Under the pieces are notes generated by a model, which was given only the letters and a program-made list of their open reading frames with translations, did no database searches and was not told the origin of the DNA. From Halobacteriales archaeon SW_10_68_16 (GTDB taxonomy: Archaea > Halobacteriota > Halobacteria > Halobacteriales > Haloarculaceae), in NCBI GenBank assembly GCA_003023485.1, contig PXSG01000003.1:1-6281 (forward strand): 6,281 nt of DNA. The letters run 5' to 3'. Every line of letters begins with the position of its first letter. Position 1 is the first letter of the stretch. A program made the position numbers and the translations under genes. Of this stretch, positions 6,166 to 6,281 are shown one piece after another.

Positions 6166-6281
6166 ATGACAGCCACGATAGCCACGACCGGCCAAGTACT
6201 GGAGTTCACGCTGGGCGAGGAGACCTACTGTGTCAGCATCGACTACGTGACCGAAATCGTCGACGTGGGCGAGCTGACGAC
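6166..6281 (+). CDS. cheW: chemotaxis coupling protein CheW (N-terminal part, runs off the window)
   Basis: CheW is the small cytoplasmic adaptor that ties transducers to the P5 domain of CheA in signalling arrays. The visible 38 codons begin with a short Thr/Ala leader (MTATIATTG) and then enter the SH3-like CheW fold with QVLEFTLGEETYCVSIDYV (10-28) followed by TEIVDVGELT (29-38). The pattern of a first strand, a Gly-Glu turn, Tyr-x-Val-x-Ile and then Val-x-Glu-Ile-Val is typical of CheW-like domains. The same fold forms the C-terminus of CheA here, but a separate short gene with its own promoter and Shine-Dalgarno fits CheW. Related CheW proteins are about 140-180 residues, so most of the gene lies outside. 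It is transcribed away from cheB. A CheV-like or multi-domain form cannot be excluded because the end is not seen. Confidence 0.93.
   Translation, partial: MTATIATTGQVLEFTLGEETYCVSIDYVTEIVDVGELT

Noticed and set aside
6111..6188. Recurring GCCACG motif (6112, 6160, 6172 and 6181) considered as an operator
   Set aside because: Three of the four lie at or inside the cheW start, where Ala-Thr codons produce them, and the spacing is irregular.

Overview
The window is a piece of a haloarchaeal (class Halobacteria) chromosome carrying the core of an archaeal chemotaxis (che) cluster. The evidence for a haloarchaeon is the high G+C content with G/C-rich wobble positions, the strongly acidic proteins (Asp/Glu far above Lys), the Shine-Dalgarno motifs of GGAGGTG type, and an archaeal TATA-like box at the usual distance from starts. 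The CheB, CheA and CheW sequences resemble those of Haloarcula-type genera, but this placement is from memory and is tentative.

Layout, left to right: (1) bases 1-104, a probable C-terminal end of a rightward gene entering from outside; (2) a 60-base gap with a short direct repeat; (3) 165-707, minus strand, a 180-residue ribbon-helix-helix (CopG/Arc-type) protein with an unrecognised C-terminal domain and its own probable leaderless promoter; (4) 787-5994, minus strand, a tight four-gene unit transcribed right to left as cheB, cheA, cheR and a HEAT/PBS-lyase-repeat protein, with gaps or overlaps of only 1-4 bases; (5) 5995-6165, a divergent control region; (6) 6166 to the window end, plus strand, the first 38 codons of cheW.

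The genes form one signalling pathway. CheW couples transducers to the histidine kinase CheA. CheA phosphorylates CheY (not in this window) and CheB. CheR methylates transducer glutamates, and CheB, when phosphorylated, demethylates them or deamidates glutamines. The HEAT-repeat protein matches the archaea-specific che-cluster protein known from Halobacterium salinarum, implicated in linking the bacterial-type Che system to the archaellum switch. The RHH protein could be a regulator of this or a neighbouring motility operon, but that is inferred from position only.

All catalytic residues I looked for are present in CheA, CheB and CheR, so the system looks functional. I see no RNA genes, mobile elements, CRISPR array or pseudogenes. 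No stretch above 300 bases is without a gene. I found no clearly new system; the least explained parts are the C-terminal half of the RHH protein, the HEAT protein's translational coupling to CheR, and the start and promoter arrangement of cheB.
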